The translations under genes were made by a program, and so were the position numbers. Shown here in pieces: positions 7,472 to 15,580 of a stretch of 20,212 nt of DNA. Origin of the DNA: CAZLBV01 sp964557845 (lineage in GTDB: Bacteria > Acidobacteriota > Aminicenantia > Aminicenantales > Aminicenantaceae). Each line of letters begins with the position of its first letter. Within the stretch, counting starts at the first letter, position 1. The stretch spans positions 1-20,212 of the forward strand of contig CAZLBV010000122.1 of assembly GCA_964557845.1 (NCBI GenBank), read 5' to 3'. The notes under the pieces are model-generated. The model was given only the letters and a program-made list of their open reading frames with translations, had not been told where the DNA came from and made no database searches.

Positions 7472-7539
7472 GCAGCGAATCCCAGAGTAAAGCATGCCTC
7501 AGAGTGATCTTCCCCGGCTGCAAAGCAGCGGATTCACGC
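7472..7539 (+). repeat. GC-rich repeat-containing block, possibly structured
   Basis: GCAGCGAATCC (7472-7482) recurs as GCAGCGGATTC (7525-7535), matching at 9 of 11 positions. GAATCC (7477-7482) is also the inverted complement of GGATTC (7530-7535). A small hairpin GCTGC-AAA-GCAGC lies at 7517-7529. Together these could form a stem enclosing a hairpin. The identity is unknown: a miniature repeat, a remnant, or a non-coding RNA. Confidence 0.4.
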
Positions 7540-7766
7540 TCGACAACTACTGCATTACCCTCCGATGCCTTGTAACTGGGGACCCTCAGACCCAGCCTAA
7601 TCCTTCGACCCGTTAATAATCCAGGTTATCAGGAGTATAAAATTGATTTAGAAAAAATAGTTTAAGTTTCTGGTTAAATTGTATTAATATCTAATAAAAG
7701 TAGATTAAAGTATATTGCGAATACAAATTGATGAATGACAGCAGGACAAAAGATCATTTTTTCTAT

Positions 7767-7774
7767 AAGGAGGA
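7767..7774 (+). promoter_or_regulatory. strong ribosome binding site of the transaldolase gene
   Basis: AAGGAGGA, a near-perfect Shine-Dalgarno sequence, ends 6 bases before the ATG at 7781 and fixes this start. Confidence 0.8.
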
Positions 7775-7780
7775 AGTTTA

Positions 7781-8428
7781 ATGAAGATATTTTTGGATAC
7801 CGCTAATATTGACCAGATCAAAGAAGCGGCCAGCTGGGGAATAATCGATGGGGTTACCACCAACCCTACTCTGGTTTCAAAGGAAAATAAACCATTCGAA
7901 GAATTGATCAAGATTATTTGTGAGATAGTTCCCGGTCCTGTGAGTGTGGAGTCGGTATCTTCCCAGGCAGAAGATATCATTGAGGAATCAAGGAGATTAG
8001 CTGAATTGGCAGATAATGTTGTCATTAAGGTACCCATAACGGTTGAAGGATTAAAAGCCATCAGTGTTTTATCCCGAGAGGGGATCCACGTGAACACAAC
8101 ATTGATTTTCTCCCCCAATCAGGCTCTGTTGGCAGCTAAGGCCGGGGCAAGATATGTCAGTCCTTTTGTAGGCCGCTTGGATGATATCTCTCATGACGGG
8201 ATGGAACTGGTGGATCAGATAGTAACGATATTAAATAATTACGATTACGAGACTGAGGTGATAGTAGCCAGTATCAGACATCCTCTTCATGTTATTGAGG
8301 CAGCTCTTATGGGCGCGGATATTGCAACCCTCCCCTTTGATCCTTTGGTAAAGATGGTCAAGCATCCCTTAACTGATATCGGGATCACAAGGTTTCTGCA
8401 GGATTGGGAAAAAGTAAAAAGCCGTTGA
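7781..8428 (+). CDS. small transaldolase (TalC/Fsa family)
   Basis: The 215-residue product is a short-type transaldolase, a cytoplasmic TIM-barrel class I aldolase of the pentose phosphate pathway. It starts MKIFLDTANIDQI and has GVTTNPTLVSKE (24-35), the Schiff-base lysine K83 in VVIKVPIT, and the NTTLIFSPNQALLAAKAGARYVSPFVGRLDD region (105-135). In E. coli fructose-6-phosphate aldolase the matching position after YVAP is tyrosine (Y131), while transaldolases have phenylalanine; here it is F129. This favours transaldolase (dihydroxyacetone transfer from fructose 6-phosphate to erythrose 4-phosphate) over free aldolase activity. Length is normal. It opens an operon with three carboxylase genes, the next starting 21 bases after its stop; the metabolic link is not obvious. 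Confidence 0.95.
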   Translation: MKIFLDTANIDQIKEAASWGIIDGVTTNPTLVSKENKPFEELIKIICEIVPGPVSVESVSSQAEDIIEESRRLAELADNVVIKVPITVEGLKAISVLSREGIHVNTTLIFSPNQALLAAKAGARYVSPFVGRLDDISHDGMELVDQIVTILNNYDYETEVIVASIRHPLHVIEAALMGADIATLPFDPLVKMVKHPLTDIGITRFLQDWEKVKSR

Positions 8429-8449
8429 TCCGGAAGGAGGATTAAGGCT

Positions 8450-10000
8450 ATGACTATTGAAGAGAAGCTAGAAAAAGTAAAAGAAAGAGCTCATCTGGCA
8501 GAATTGGGAGGAGGCGAAGAACGTATCAAAAAAAGGCATAAGGAAGGTAAGCTCACGGCACGAGAGCGGATAAATCTCCTTTTAGATGATGGGTCCTTTC
8601 AAGAAATGGATAAATTCGTTGTGCATCAGAGCCATGATTTTGGCATGGAGAAGAAAACCATCCCAGGAGATGGAGTCGTGACCGGGCATGGAACCATTGA
8701 CAGCCGTACTGTGTTTATTTTTGCTCAGGATTTTACTGTTTTTGGAGGTTCTTTAAGTGCTGCCAATGCTGCCAAGATCTGTAAGATAATGGACCTGGCT
8801 CTTAAAGCTGGAGCGCCTGTCATTGGGCTCAATGATTCTGGAGGCGCCAGGATCCAAGAGGGAGTCGCCAGTCTGGCCGGCTATGCTGATATTTTCTTAA
8901 GAAATGTTCTGGCTTCAGGGGTTGTCCCTCAGATATCTGCGATCATAGGGCCCTGTGCAGGCGGTGCGGTTTATTCTCCAGCGATCACGGATTTTATCTT
9001 GATGACAAAGGGTCAAGGTAATATGTTTATAACCGGGCCTGAGGTCATCAAAGCTGTTACCCAGGAAGATGTGACCATGGAAGAACTGGGCGGTGCGGAG
9101 ACACATAATACTCTAAGCGGAGTGGCGCATTTTGCTGCCGAGGATGAAGAGCACACTCTCGCGCTTATTAAGGAACTTCTTTCTTTTATTCCGAATAATA
9201 ACATGGAAGACCCTCCTGAAAAAGAATCCTCAGATCCCCCGGATAGGATCGAGGATAAGCTTAATTATATTGTTCCTGATGATCCCAATCTGCCTTATGA
9301 TATAAGAAAGATCATAACCGAAGTGCTGGATGATAGGTATTTCTTTGAAATTCAGGAGCATTTTGCTCAAAATATTGTGATAGGTTTCGGGCGCCTGAAT
9401 GGAAAATCAGTGGGGATCGTCGCCAATCAACCTGACCATTTAGCCGGCGTGCTGGATATCGATTCTTCAGACAAAGCGGCAAGATTCGTCCGTTTTTGTG
9501 ATGCTTTTAATATTCCTTTGATCACCTTTGAAGATGTTCCCGGTTTTCTTCCTGGTGTAGCTCAGGAACATGGAGGAATTATCCGTCATGGGGCCAAATT
9601 GCTTTACGCTTTTGCGGAAGCTACCGTGCCCAAGATCACGATCATCACGAGAAAGGCTTATGGAGGAGCTTATTGTGTTATGGCCTCCAAGCATATAAGG
9701 GCAGATATCAATTATGCTTATCCTACTGCAGAGATCGCAGTGATGGGGCCTGAAGGTGCAGTCAAGATCGTATACCGGCGGGAATTAGAAAATGAAAAGG
9801 ATCCGGAAAAACTAAGGCAGCAAAAGATAGATGAATTCAGGGAAAAATTTGCTAACCCTTATATTGCCTGCGAGAAAGGTTATTTAGATGGGATCATCGA
9901 ACCGAAGTATACTAGACCTAAGCTTATTGCTGCCTTGAGGATGCTGGAGAATAAGAAAGACAAAAATCCTCCCCGAAAACATGGTAATATTCCTTTGTGA
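8450..10000 (+). CDS. acyl-CoA carboxylase carboxyltransferase subunit (PccB/MmdA type)
   Basis: This 516-residue protein is the fused carboxyltransferase of the propionyl-CoA carboxylase beta / methylmalonyl-CoA decarboxylase alpha family. It transfers carboxyl from biotin to (or from) an acyl-CoA in the cytoplasm. The N-terminal crotonase-like half shows GKLTARERI (33-41), DFTVFGGSL (94-102), NDSGGARIQEG (128-138) and GPCAGGAVYSPA (167-178). The C-terminal half shows FEDVPGFLPG (360-369), the HGGIIRHGAKLL helix and RKAYGGAYCVMASK (401-414). C409 lies where PccB enzymes have aspartate and many acetyl-CoA types have isoleucine, so the substrate is unclear. AAGGAGG at 8434-8440 sets the start. 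The biotin carboxylase and biotin carrier genes follow, but no sodium-pump decarboxylase subunits do, so a carboxylase role is more likely than a decarboxylase one. Confidence 0.93.
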   Translation: MTIEEKLEKVKERAHLAELGGGEERIKKRHKEGKLTARERINLLLDDGSFQEMDKFVVHQSHDFGMEKKTIPGDGVVTGHGTIDSRTVFIFAQDFTVFGGSLSAANAAKICKIMDLALKAGAPVIGLNDSGGARIQEGVASLAGYADIFLRNVLASGVVPQISAIIGPCAGGAVYSPAITDFILMTKGQGNMFITGPEVIKAVTQEDVTMEELGGAETHNTLSGVAHFAAEDEEHTLALIKELLSFIPNNNMEDPPEKESSDPPDRIEDKLNYIVPDDPNLPYDIRKIITEVLDDRYFFEIQEHFAQNIVIGFGRLNGKSVGIVANQPDHLAGVLDIDSSDKAARFVRFCDAFNIPLITFEDVPGFLPGVAQEHGGIIRHGAKLLYAFAEATVPKITIITRKAYGGAYCVMASKHIRADINYAYPTAEIAVMGPEGAVKIVYRRELENEKDPEKLRQQKIDEFREKFANPYIACEKGYLDGIIEPKYTRPKLIAALRMLENKKDKNPPRKHGNIPL

Positions 10001-10017
10001 TGGATTAAAAGGCTGAA

Positions 10018-11520
10018 ATGTTTAAAAAAATATTAATAGCTAATCGTGGAGAGATCGCCGTTCGTATCATTCGTGCCTGCCGGGAGATGGAGATCGAACC
10101 GGTTGCTGTCTACTCTGAGGCAGATAAAAGCGCTTTACATGTTCGCCTGGCTGAGGAAGCCTATTATCTGGGTGACTCTCGTCCCTCGGAAAGCTACCTT
10201 AATATAGATAAGATCATTCAGGCAGTAAAAAAAAGCGGGTCCGAGGCCCTTCATCCCGGCTATGGATTTCTTGCCGAAAATTCAGAACTGGTGGAGCGGT
10301 GTGAGAAAGAGGGAATAGTATTTATTGGGCCGCCGTCTCTACCCATGAGAATAATGGGAGATAAGATCGCTTCCCGAAAGAAGATGAAGGAAGCCGGAGT
10401 CCCGATAATCCCGGGAACTTTAGAACCCCTAAGGAATCTGCAGGAGCTCCGGGAAAAAGCGGCTGAAACCGGATATCCGCTCTTGCTCAAAGCTTCTGCA
10501 GGGGGAGGAGGTAAAGGATTACGTCTTGTAAAGAGTGATGAGGAACTGGTGTCTTCTTTTGAACTGGCCAGTTCAGAGGCCCAGTCAAGTTTCAGCGATC
10601 CTTCTGTTTATATGGAAAAATACATTGAAAAACCACACCATATAGAGATCCAGATCCTAGCCGATAGTTATGGAAATACCCTTTATCTGGGAGAAAGAGA
10701 ATGCTCAATCCAGCGCCGTTATCAAAAGGTCTTGGAGGAGACACCGTCTCCTTTGTTGGATGATGAAACCCGCCACCTTATGGGAGAAATTGCGGTTAAA
10801 GCCGCCGCCGCAGTCGGATACAGGAATGCAGGGACAGTTGAGTTTGTCGTTGACAATAATAAAAACTTCTACTTTTTGGAGATGAACACACGGCTTCAGG
10901 TGGAACATCCTATTACCGAAATGGTGACCGGTATCGATCTGGTAAAATGTCAGGTAGAGATCGCCGCAGGATTACCATTGAAATTTAATCAGGAAGATAT
11001 TAAGATAAATGGGGCTTCGATCCAGTGCCGTATTTATGCTGAGGATCCAGAGAATAATTTTATGCCCTCTCCTGGGAAGATTGTCCATCTTAGGGCTCCA
11101 TCAGGAGGAATGGGAGTAAGATATGATAATGGAATTTATGAGGGATATACAGTTCCTACTGAATACGATCCTCTGCTGTCCAAGCTCATTACATGGGGAG
11201 TTACCCGGGAGGAAGCTATACAACGGATGAAGAGGGCTTTGTTCGAGCATCAAGTCCATGGGATCAAGACGACGATTCCGTTTTTTAAGAGGATCCTTGT
11301 CCATCCTAAATTCTCTTCGGGAAATTATAATACTCACTTTATTGCCGATCTCGAAAAGGAAAAATTAAGTGAAGATCCTGAAGAGAAAATGGCGGCCCTG
11401 ATAACCGCTGGGATTAAAAACTTAGTTGAAAGTGGAAGAATACGGAAAACACAGGACAAAAGAAGGATAAACCCATGGAAATTACAAGGGCGTCTCGAAA
11501 ATTTTGCCAGCAGGATATAA
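10018..11520 (+). CDS. accC: biotin carboxylase subunit of acyl-CoA carboxylase
   Basis: The 500-residue product carries the ATP-dependent carboxylation of biotin on its carrier protein. The biotin carboxylase N-domain starts MFKKILIANRGEIAVRIIRA. The ATP-grasp region includes K116 (MGDK), K158, and the glycine loop GGGGKGL (162-168). Catalytic and metal residues fall at the E. coli AccC positions or one off: E275, E288, R292 and E296 in EMNTRLQVEHP, and R338 in QCRIYAEDP. The core ends near residue 450; the remaining 50 residues are a charged tail longer than in E. coli AccC (449). The gene starts 17 bases after the carboxyltransferase stop and the carrier gene starts one base after its own stop. 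The symbol accC is used in the broad sense; it could equally be a pccA-type subunit. Confidence 0.95.
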   Translation: MFKKILIANRGEIAVRIIRACREMEIEPVAVYSEADKSALHVRLAEEAYYLGDSRPSESYLNIDKIIQAVKKSGSEALHPGYGFLAENSELVERCEKEGIVFIGPPSLPMRIMGDKIASRKKMKEAGVPIIPGTLEPLRNLQELREKAAETGYPLLLKASAGGGGKGLRLVKSDEELVSSFELASSEAQSSFSDPSVYMEKYIEKPHHIEIQILADSYGNTLYLGERECSIQRRYQKVLEETPSPLLDDETRHLMGEIAVKAAAAVGYRNAGTVEFVVDNNKNFYFLEMNTRLQVEHPITEMVTGIDLVKCQVEIAAGLPLKFNQEDIKINGASIQCRIYAEDPENNFMPSPGKIVHLRAPSGGMGVRYDNGIYEGYTVPTEYDPLLSKLITWGVTREEAIQRMKRALFEHQVHGIKTTIPFFKRILVHPKFSSGNYNTHFIADLEKEKLSEDPEEKMAALITAGIKNLVESGRIRKTQDKRRINPWKLQGRLENFASRI

Positions 11521-11521
11521 A

Positions 11522-12013
11522 ATGAAAGTTTCATTTTGGTCGGATAACCAGGAATATATCTTAAACTTGAAGGAAAAGTCCGGCGGTTGTGTGACAGCTT
11601 CTCTAAATGGAAAGGAGTATCCGGTTTATTTTTCTGTTATCAATGAGGACGAGATCCTTTTGAACATTGGGGGAAAGATCTATAATACTCTGATCGATTC
11701 TAATTCTTCGGCTTATCTGGTCTATTTGAACGGGAAAAGTTATAGATGGGAGAAAAAATCCGCCTCAAAAATATTAAAAGAACATAAACCAAAGCTAAGC
11801 AGAAAAGATATAAATACTTCTATGCCAGGCAGGGTCATAAGAATTTTATTGAAAGAAGGAGAAACAGTAAAGGAAGGGCAGCCGGTGTTGATACTGGAAG
11901 CGATGAAAATGCAAAATGAAATTAAATCTCCGCAATCCGGCAGACTCATCCGGGTCAGACCCAAGGAAGGGGATTCGGTGGAAGCAGGTTCACTTCTGTT
12001 TACAGTCGGATAG
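11522..12013 (+). CDS. biotin carboxyl carrier protein of acyl-CoA carboxylase
   Basis: This 163-residue protein has a C-terminal biotinyl domain (about 98-163) with the EAMKM motif at 126-130, so K129 is the biotinylated lysine. The motif is framed by MPGRVIRILLKEGETVKEGQ and RVRPKEGDSVEAGSLL. The N-terminal 80 residues are beta-rich, with YLVYLNGKSYRWE near 65-77, and resemble the BT-like linker domain that binds the carboxyltransferase in propionyl-CoA carboxylases. A charged linker (81-97) joins the two. AGGA at 11512-11515 lies 6 bases before the ATG at 11522, which I prefer over the TTG at 11504. The gene completes the three-part carboxylase set with the two genes upstream. Confidence 0.94.
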   Translation: MKVSFWSDNQEYILNLKEKSGGCVTASLNGKEYPVYFSVINEDEILLNIGGKIYNTLIDSNSSAYLVYLNGKSYRWEKKSASKILKEHKPKLSRKDINTSMPGRVIRILLKEGETVKEGQPVLILEAMKMQNEIKSPQSGRLIRVRPKEGDSVEAGSLLFTVG

Positions 12014-12039
12014 GATCATTCTCTTTTATTACCATCACA

Positions 12040-12068
12040 TTCATTTTTTTAGCGAAAAGTGGTATATT
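12040..12068 (+). promoter_or_regulatory. candidate extended -10 promoter for tamB operon
   Basis: TATATT at 12063-12068 is preceded by TGG, giving the TGnTATATT extended -10 form, which needs only a weak -35. Seventeen bases upstream is TTCATT (12040-12045), a poor match. The leader would be about 90 bases. The gap from 12014 to 12166 holds nothing else I recognise and no terminator with a stem and T-run. Confidence 0.35.
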
Positions 12069-12166
12069 TTTATAGACAGGTTTTATTTTGATGTAAGAAA
12101 AGATGATTAAACGGATTGATTGGCAAAGTGTTTGAATCCCCATCCAAAAATATTTCTTGAAATCGA

Positions 12167-15100
12167 ATGAAAATCAAAAAGAAATTTAAAGCTTTAATAA
12201 TTATTGCCTTTATTTTTCTTTTGTTGTTTGCAGCCGGACTGGTTTTAAAAAATCATTTTCTAAAGAGTATAGAAGAAAGGATCCAATCGGCCTTTAATTA
12301 CTCTGAAATGAAACTTTCGATATTCCCACCTTCTTTGATCATGGAGGATGCCAGATCGCTTTCTGCTTCACCTTTTTTTTCTGCCAAGAGAATAGTGGTA
12401 AAGATCTCATATCGGTCCCTTCTTTCCAGGTCAAAACCGTTTAATGTCATGATCGAAGAACCGGTTTTAAGGATATATGAGCCCATTTCAACCTCAAGTA
12501 TAACTTCTCCTGGTTCTAACGGCATTCTGCCTTTTTCTATTGAAAAAGGACTTATAAAAGGAGGAGAGATTTATTATTGGGGCGATGATTTAAGTTTTCA
12601 AACGAAACAGATAAACGCCCTGTTCGTGATTAAAAACAATTTTTATGAATTTCAGTTGGAATCTCAGGAAAATATATTATCTATCGGGGATCTCTACCGT
12701 CAGAATATGGGCATTGTCCAACTCCTCATGAGAGGAAATAACGAGGAAATAGACATCCAGCGCATCAGGATAAATGGGCCGGATGCACTCTTCAGAGCTG
12801 AAGGCAATCTGAAAAATTTAAGGGATCCTGAATTTCATTTGGACAGTGTCTTTACGCTCAATATTGATTTGATCGCTGAGCTTTTGGATCTTCCCTTTGA
12901 TTGGGAGGGACGTACTTCGGGAGAAGGTGTGTTAAGGCGTCAGGAAAGCTCACTCGGAGTTTCAGCGGATTTCTCCAGTGACTCTCTTTTTTTAAATAGC
13001 GTTTTTATGGGGAATACGTCCGGGAAAATAATGTATGTTGAAAATTCAGGAGGCAGATTAGATTTTAATGTTAAACGACGGGCTGTAAGACCCGAATATT
13101 TGAGATTGGAGTTGGGGAAAGATAGGATAGAAGGATATCTAAGAGGTGTTTATTTAGATCCTGTGATAAGCTATCTTCAGATTCCCTGGCCAGTTTCTTC
13201 CCCGGTATGGGGAACTTTTACTCTTCTCAACGATAAATTAACGGCAGAGGCAGAGTTCCGGGATGATCTGGAAACCGAGAGAAAAGGGAAATTCCCCTTC
13301 CGCGGGCCGGTATCGCTTGAATGGGATGGGGTTGACAAAGCTTTAATTTCGTCCACTGATCTAGAATCGACTTTTCTTAAGGGAGAGGTTGAGGCTGAGA
13401 TCAACATCGATAAACAGCTCCACATCAATATTAATGGGGAAGTAAAGAATGTAGCTGAGGCTAGGGAGTTTACTTCCTTAATACTTCAAAAATCCTTTGA
13501 TTTTCCAGAAATAAGAGGTCAAGGCCAGGCTGAAGTGGAGATCTTCGGTGATTATATTTCACCCCAGGTAAAATCAGAATTTACTGTTTCTCCTGGAGGA
13601 TTCGATCGTTTTAATGCTGAGATTATCGAGGGTGAGGTTGAATTGATCGGCGAGGGATTTTTTGGGCGATTTAAAATTTCAGATCCTTTAGCCAGCGGCC
13701 GGATCGGACTATTTGCGAGAGAAAAAGATCTTAAGGTAGATATAAGGTTGGAACAGGGTCAAGTCGAAACGATTTTACCTCATTTAGATATTAATCTTCC
13801 ACTTAAAGGTGAAGGCTCAGGTTCATTTGAATATAAACAAACGGGTAGTGATATCCAGGTAGCGGGAAATTTTTTTGGGAAAGAAATGACCTTTGCGGGA
13901 CAGGATATTCAAGATGTCCAGGGAAAATTGGTCTGGGAAAATGAGTCTCTTGATTTAAACGAACTCAAGTTCAAACTCTTAAAAGGAAATGTAGAAGGTT
14001 CTCTCTGGCTCGATCTTCCCGGCAGAGCATTTGATCTTGATTTCAACTCCAGTGGTATCGATCTTTCCCAACTTGGATCTGCCCTGCAGGGAATATTTTC
14101 TTTTAACGTCAAAGGCAAAGGATTTTTTGGCCGGGATAAGGCTCAAGGCAGCTTTCAGGCCCTTGGTTTTGAGTTGCTTCCCCTGCAAAAGATGAGATCA
14201 GATGGGGAAATAGCTTTAACTTTTAACGAAAGCCTTCTAGAAGTGGACCTTAAGGGCAATTTCTCTCCTGGTAAAAATGATTTTACTCTCGATCTTATAG
14301 TGCCTCTCGAAGGGAATGGGGATGGATTTTCAGCTGGGATAAAAGGATCTTTCCATAATCCGGATCTCCTGCTCCCGTGGAAAGGATGTAAAGGGCAGGT
14401 AAATTATTTAGTTGAAGTTCAAGAGTCATTTGGAGAACCGGAAATCAAAGGGGCTGTAGATTTTAGCGGTCAGATTTTACCTTTTCCTCGATTTGCCCAT
14501 GCAGTCAGAGATTTCTCAGGATTGCTGTTCATTAACAATCACGAATTGACTATCCGGTCTTTACAGGGAAAATTTGGGGGAGGTAATTTTTCCGGTTCAG
14601 GTAGGGTCAGGATCGGTGGGACCGGTGTTGAGATGATGGATATCGATCTTTTTGGCCAGGATTTTTTGCTGTCGCCAATGGAGAGGACCCGGGCATTGAC
14701 TGACGCCGATCTGAAATTATTCAAAGATTCAAATGAATTTGTCCTACGCGGGGATATGATTTTCAAGCGGCTGCTGTGGAGAAGAGAACTAGATGAAAAG
14801 CTCACCTTTTCCTCAAGTCCATATCTTCAGACACAGCGAGAACCGGGATTTTTCGATGATCTAAACCTTGATCTGCACTTAATTGCAGAGGATGATGCGT
14901 TTTTAGAAAATTCTTTGGGCGCGATCAGAGGCCGTTTTGATCTAAGAATAACCGGGAATATATTTTCCCCGATCGTCCTGGGAGAGATCGAAGCCATAGA
15001 TGGAGATGTTTATTTTCAAGATAGGCGGTTTTCTGTGCTTCGGGGCAGAGTCAGTTTTATTAATCCCCGAATGATCGAACCCTATATTAGTTTTACCGGT

Positions 15101-15580
15101 GAGACGTATGTGAAGGATTACAGGGTTATCTTTTCCCTGGATGGCCTCCTGGACAAGCTGAATCCGGAATTTAGTTCGTCTCCACCGCTTCCTCCTGAAG
15201 ATGTCCTGGCCCTTTTAGCCTTAGGGGAGTCTTTTAAGCGGACCTATCACTATGACAGGAGCACTCAGCTGAGCACAGCATCTTTGGTTTCTTTTCAACT
15301 TTCCGAAGAAGCAAAGAAGCGGGCGGAGAGCCTATTCAGTATCGACAGGTTCCGGATAGATCCTTTTATCTTGGGGACTTCATCTGAAATGACGGCGCGT
15401 TTGACCCTTGGGAAAAAGATATCCAGGAATTTTTTCATTCTTTATTCAACCAATCTAACTGCTCAACGGGAAGATATATTTCGCATCGAATGGGAACTGA
15501 CGAATGATTTGTCAGTTGTGGGGATCAGAAATGAAAGAGGGCGTGTGAGTATTGATGTTAAACTGCATAAAAGATTCTAA
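12167..15580 (+). CDS. tamB: TamB/AsmA-like translocation and assembly protein (DUF490)
   Basis: The 1137-residue product has a basic N-terminus and one membrane anchor (about residues 9-27), then a very long, beta-rich periplasmic region. TamB-type proteins span the periplasm as a hydrophobic groove between the inner membrane and an Omp85 protein, and are linked to lipid transport and outer-membrane protein assembly. The N-terminal part looks AsmA-like (SIFPPSLIMEDA near 51-62). The C-terminal TamB domain (roughly 800-1137) shows the GEIEAIDGDVYFQDRRFSVLRGRVSF stretch in pieces typical of DUF490, PPEDVLALLALG, and a final ISRNFFILYSTNLTAQREDIFRIEWEL strand region. The start lacks a clear ribosome binding site. 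An omp85 gene begins inside its 3' end in another frame, the usual tamA/tamB-type pairing though in reverse order. The length is close to that of E. coli TamB (1259). Confidence 0.88.
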   Translation: MKIKKKFKALIIIAFIFLLLFAAGLVLKNHFLKSIEERIQSAFNYSEMKLSIFPPSLIMEDARSLSASPFFSAKRIVVKISYRSLLSRSKPFNVMIEEPVLRIYEPISTSSITSPGSNGILPFSIEKGLIKGGEIYYWGDDLSFQTKQINALFVIKNNFYEFQLESQENILSIGDLYRQNMGIVQLLMRGNNEEIDIQRIRINGPDALFRAEGNLKNLRDPEFHLDSVFTLNIDLIAELLDLPFDWEGRTSGEGVLRRQESSLGVSADFSSDSLFLNSVFMGNTSGKIMYVENSGGRLDFNVKRRAVRPEYLRLELGKDRIEGYLRGVYLDPVISYLQIPWPVSSPVWGTFTLLNDKLTAEAEFRDDLETERKGKFPFRGPVSLEWDGVDKALISSTDLESTFLKGEVEAEINIDKQLHININGEVKNVAEAREFTSLILQKSFDFPEIRGQGQAEVEIFGDYISPQVKSEFTVSPGGFDRFNAEIIEGEVELIGEGFFGRFKISDPLASGRIGLFAREKDLKVDIRLEQGQVETILPHLDINLPLKGEGSGSFEYKQTGSDIQVAGNFFGKEMTFAGQDIQDVQGKLVWENESLDLNELKFKLLKGNVEGSLWLDLPGRAFDLDFNSSGIDLSQLGSALQGIFSFNVKGKGFFGRDKAQGSFQALGFELLPLQKMRSDGEIALTFNESLLEVDLKGNFSPGKNDFTLDLIVPLEGNGDGFSAGIKGSFHNPDLLLPWKGCKGQVNYLVEVQESFGEPEIKGAVDFSGQILPFPRFAHAVRDFSGLLFINNHELTIRSLQGKFGGGNFSGSGRVRIGGTGVEMMDIDLFGQDFLLSPMERTRALTDADLKLFKDSNEFVLRGDMIFKRLLWRRELDEKLTFSSSPYLQTQREPGFFDDLNLDLHLIAEDDAFLENSLGAIRGRFDLRITGNIFSPIVLGEIEAIDGDVYFQDRRFSVLRGRVSFINPRMIEPYISFTGETYVKDYRVIFSLDGLLDKLNPEFSSSPPLPPEDVLALLALGESFKRTYHYDRSTQLSTASLVSFQLSEEAKKRAESLFSIDRFRIDPFILGTSSEMTARLTLGKKISRNFFILYSTNLTAQREDIFRIEWELTNDLSVVGIRNERGRVSIDVKLHKRF

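Larger units (their letters stand above)
7442..7780. other. intergenic region, 339 bases, GC-rich block then AT-rich leader
   Basis: No gene was found here. By hand count, bases 7501-7620 are about 53% G+C, while 7621-7680 fall to about 25%. The GC-rich block contains internal repeats and a possible fold (see 7472-7539). The AT-rich part up to 7765 must carry the promoter of the transaldolase/carboxylase operon, but I could not find a pair of boxes good enough to call. No terminator with a T-run was seen after the upstream gene. Confidence 0.5.

Noticed and set aside
7442..7780. A tRNA or known riboswitch in the gap before the transaldolase gene
   Set aside because: No T-loop/anticodon arrangement or class signature could be recognised by eye; kept only as an unexplained block.
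8450..12013. Sodium-pumping methylmalonyl-CoA or oxaloacetate decarboxylase operon
   Set aside because: The beta (membrane) and gamma/delta subunits are absent, while a biotin carboxylase is present, which fits an ATP-dependent carboxylase instead.
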